NCBI GenBank assembly: GCA_016926065.1
Contig: JAFGPI010000013.1
Span: 1 to 33,919 of the forward strand
From: Candidatus Krumholzibacteriota bacterium
GTDB lineage: Bacteria > Krumholzibacteriota > Krumholzibacteriia > Krumholzibacteriales > Krumholzibacteriaceae
Direction: 5' to 3'
DNA: 33,919 nucleotides
The notes under the pieces were generated by a model. It was not told the origin of the DNA. It saw nothing but the letters and a program-made list of their open reading frames with translations, and ran no database searches. The position numbers and the translations under genes were made by a program. Positions 33,829 through 33,919 of this stretch are shown one piece after another; the first letter of the stretch is position 1; the number at the start of each line of letters is the position of its first letter.

Positions 33829-33919
33829 ATGAAATCGATTCTAATGTTAACGGCTATTATAGTATTGCTGGCATATTTCCGCGGCCCGGAAGCGAGCGCG
33901 GGGGAGAAGAATATGAAAA
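33829..33919 (+). CDS. start of a secreted-protein gene, cut by the window edge
   Basis: Only 30 codons are visible: a typical signal peptide, with Lys at position 2, a hydrophobic core (ILMLTAIIVLLAYF) and a probable cleavage region at PEASA, followed by GEKNMK. The start is ATG 33829, preceded by a weak GGGCGGGTGA. The mature protein lies outside the window, so nothing can be said of its role. It is divergent from the methyltransferase-HEAT gene. Confidence 0.7.
   Translation, partial: MKSILMLTAIIVLLAYFRGPEASAGEKNMK

Overview
The window is chromosomal-looking bacterial DNA, fairly GC-rich by eye, with 16 complete protein genes, one small membrane-protein gene, one partial gene at the right edge and one probable gene remnant. 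No rRNA, tRNA, transposase, phage replication gene or CRISPR array was recognised. The organism is probably an uncultured or little-studied member of the FCB superphylum, of the Krumholzibacteria / Zixibacteria / Eisenbacteria / Latescibacteria kind. The reasons are: two secreted peptidases that end in the 'N-x-P-N-P-F-N-P' FlgD-like/type IX-style sorting domain, several PorV/FadL-like outer-membrane proteins, a DUF5916-type protein, and membrane-anchored Hanks-type kinases carrying TPR or PEGA-like parts. The phylum itself cannot be fixed from this sequence alone.

Left part (1-4230): a plus-strand unit holding two secreted proteins of unknown role and a stand-alone Smr-domain protein, followed by a 53-bp tandem repeat. 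Next comes a long minus-strand block (4282-15135) that reads as an envelope region. In transcription order it contains a PorV-like barrel (13942-15135), a translationally coupled pair of outer-membrane proteins (12632-13798 and 9478-12630, the second with a degenerate transglutaminase-like region), a transmembrane Ser/Thr kinase with PEGA-like external domains (6790-9138), and a DUF5916-type outer-membrane protein (4282-6564).

Middle part (15606-23575), also minus strand: three secreted peptidases. These are an S9 prolyl-oligopeptidase with an extra C-terminal DUF3108-like domain, and an S8 subtilase followed by a C25 gingipain-like cysteine peptidase, the latter two forming an operon and both ending in the sorting domain. 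A HEAT-repeat gene remnant lies between the S9 and C25 genes.

Right part: a plus-strand operon (23969-26943) of an outer-membrane barrel, a 39-residue single-helix membrane protein and a sodium:solute symporter, which looks like a two-membrane uptake route. After it, on the minus strand, come an SdrD_B-like lipoprotein, a receptor with two complete kinase domains plus TPRs, and a fusion of an isoprenylcysteine-methyltransferase-like membrane domain to HEAT repeats. The double kinase has a perfect sigma-70 consensus promoter placed so close to its ATG that its mRNA should be leaderless. The last bases open a new secreted-protein gene.

The window contains no system I can name as new. The parts most worth a second look are the near-leaderless double kinase, the membrane-methyltransferase/HEAT fusion, the pseudo-transglutaminase outer-membrane protein with hairpin repeats after its stop codon, the symporter operon with its tiny partner, and the promoter at 13889-13917 whose spacer is filled by an inverted repeat.
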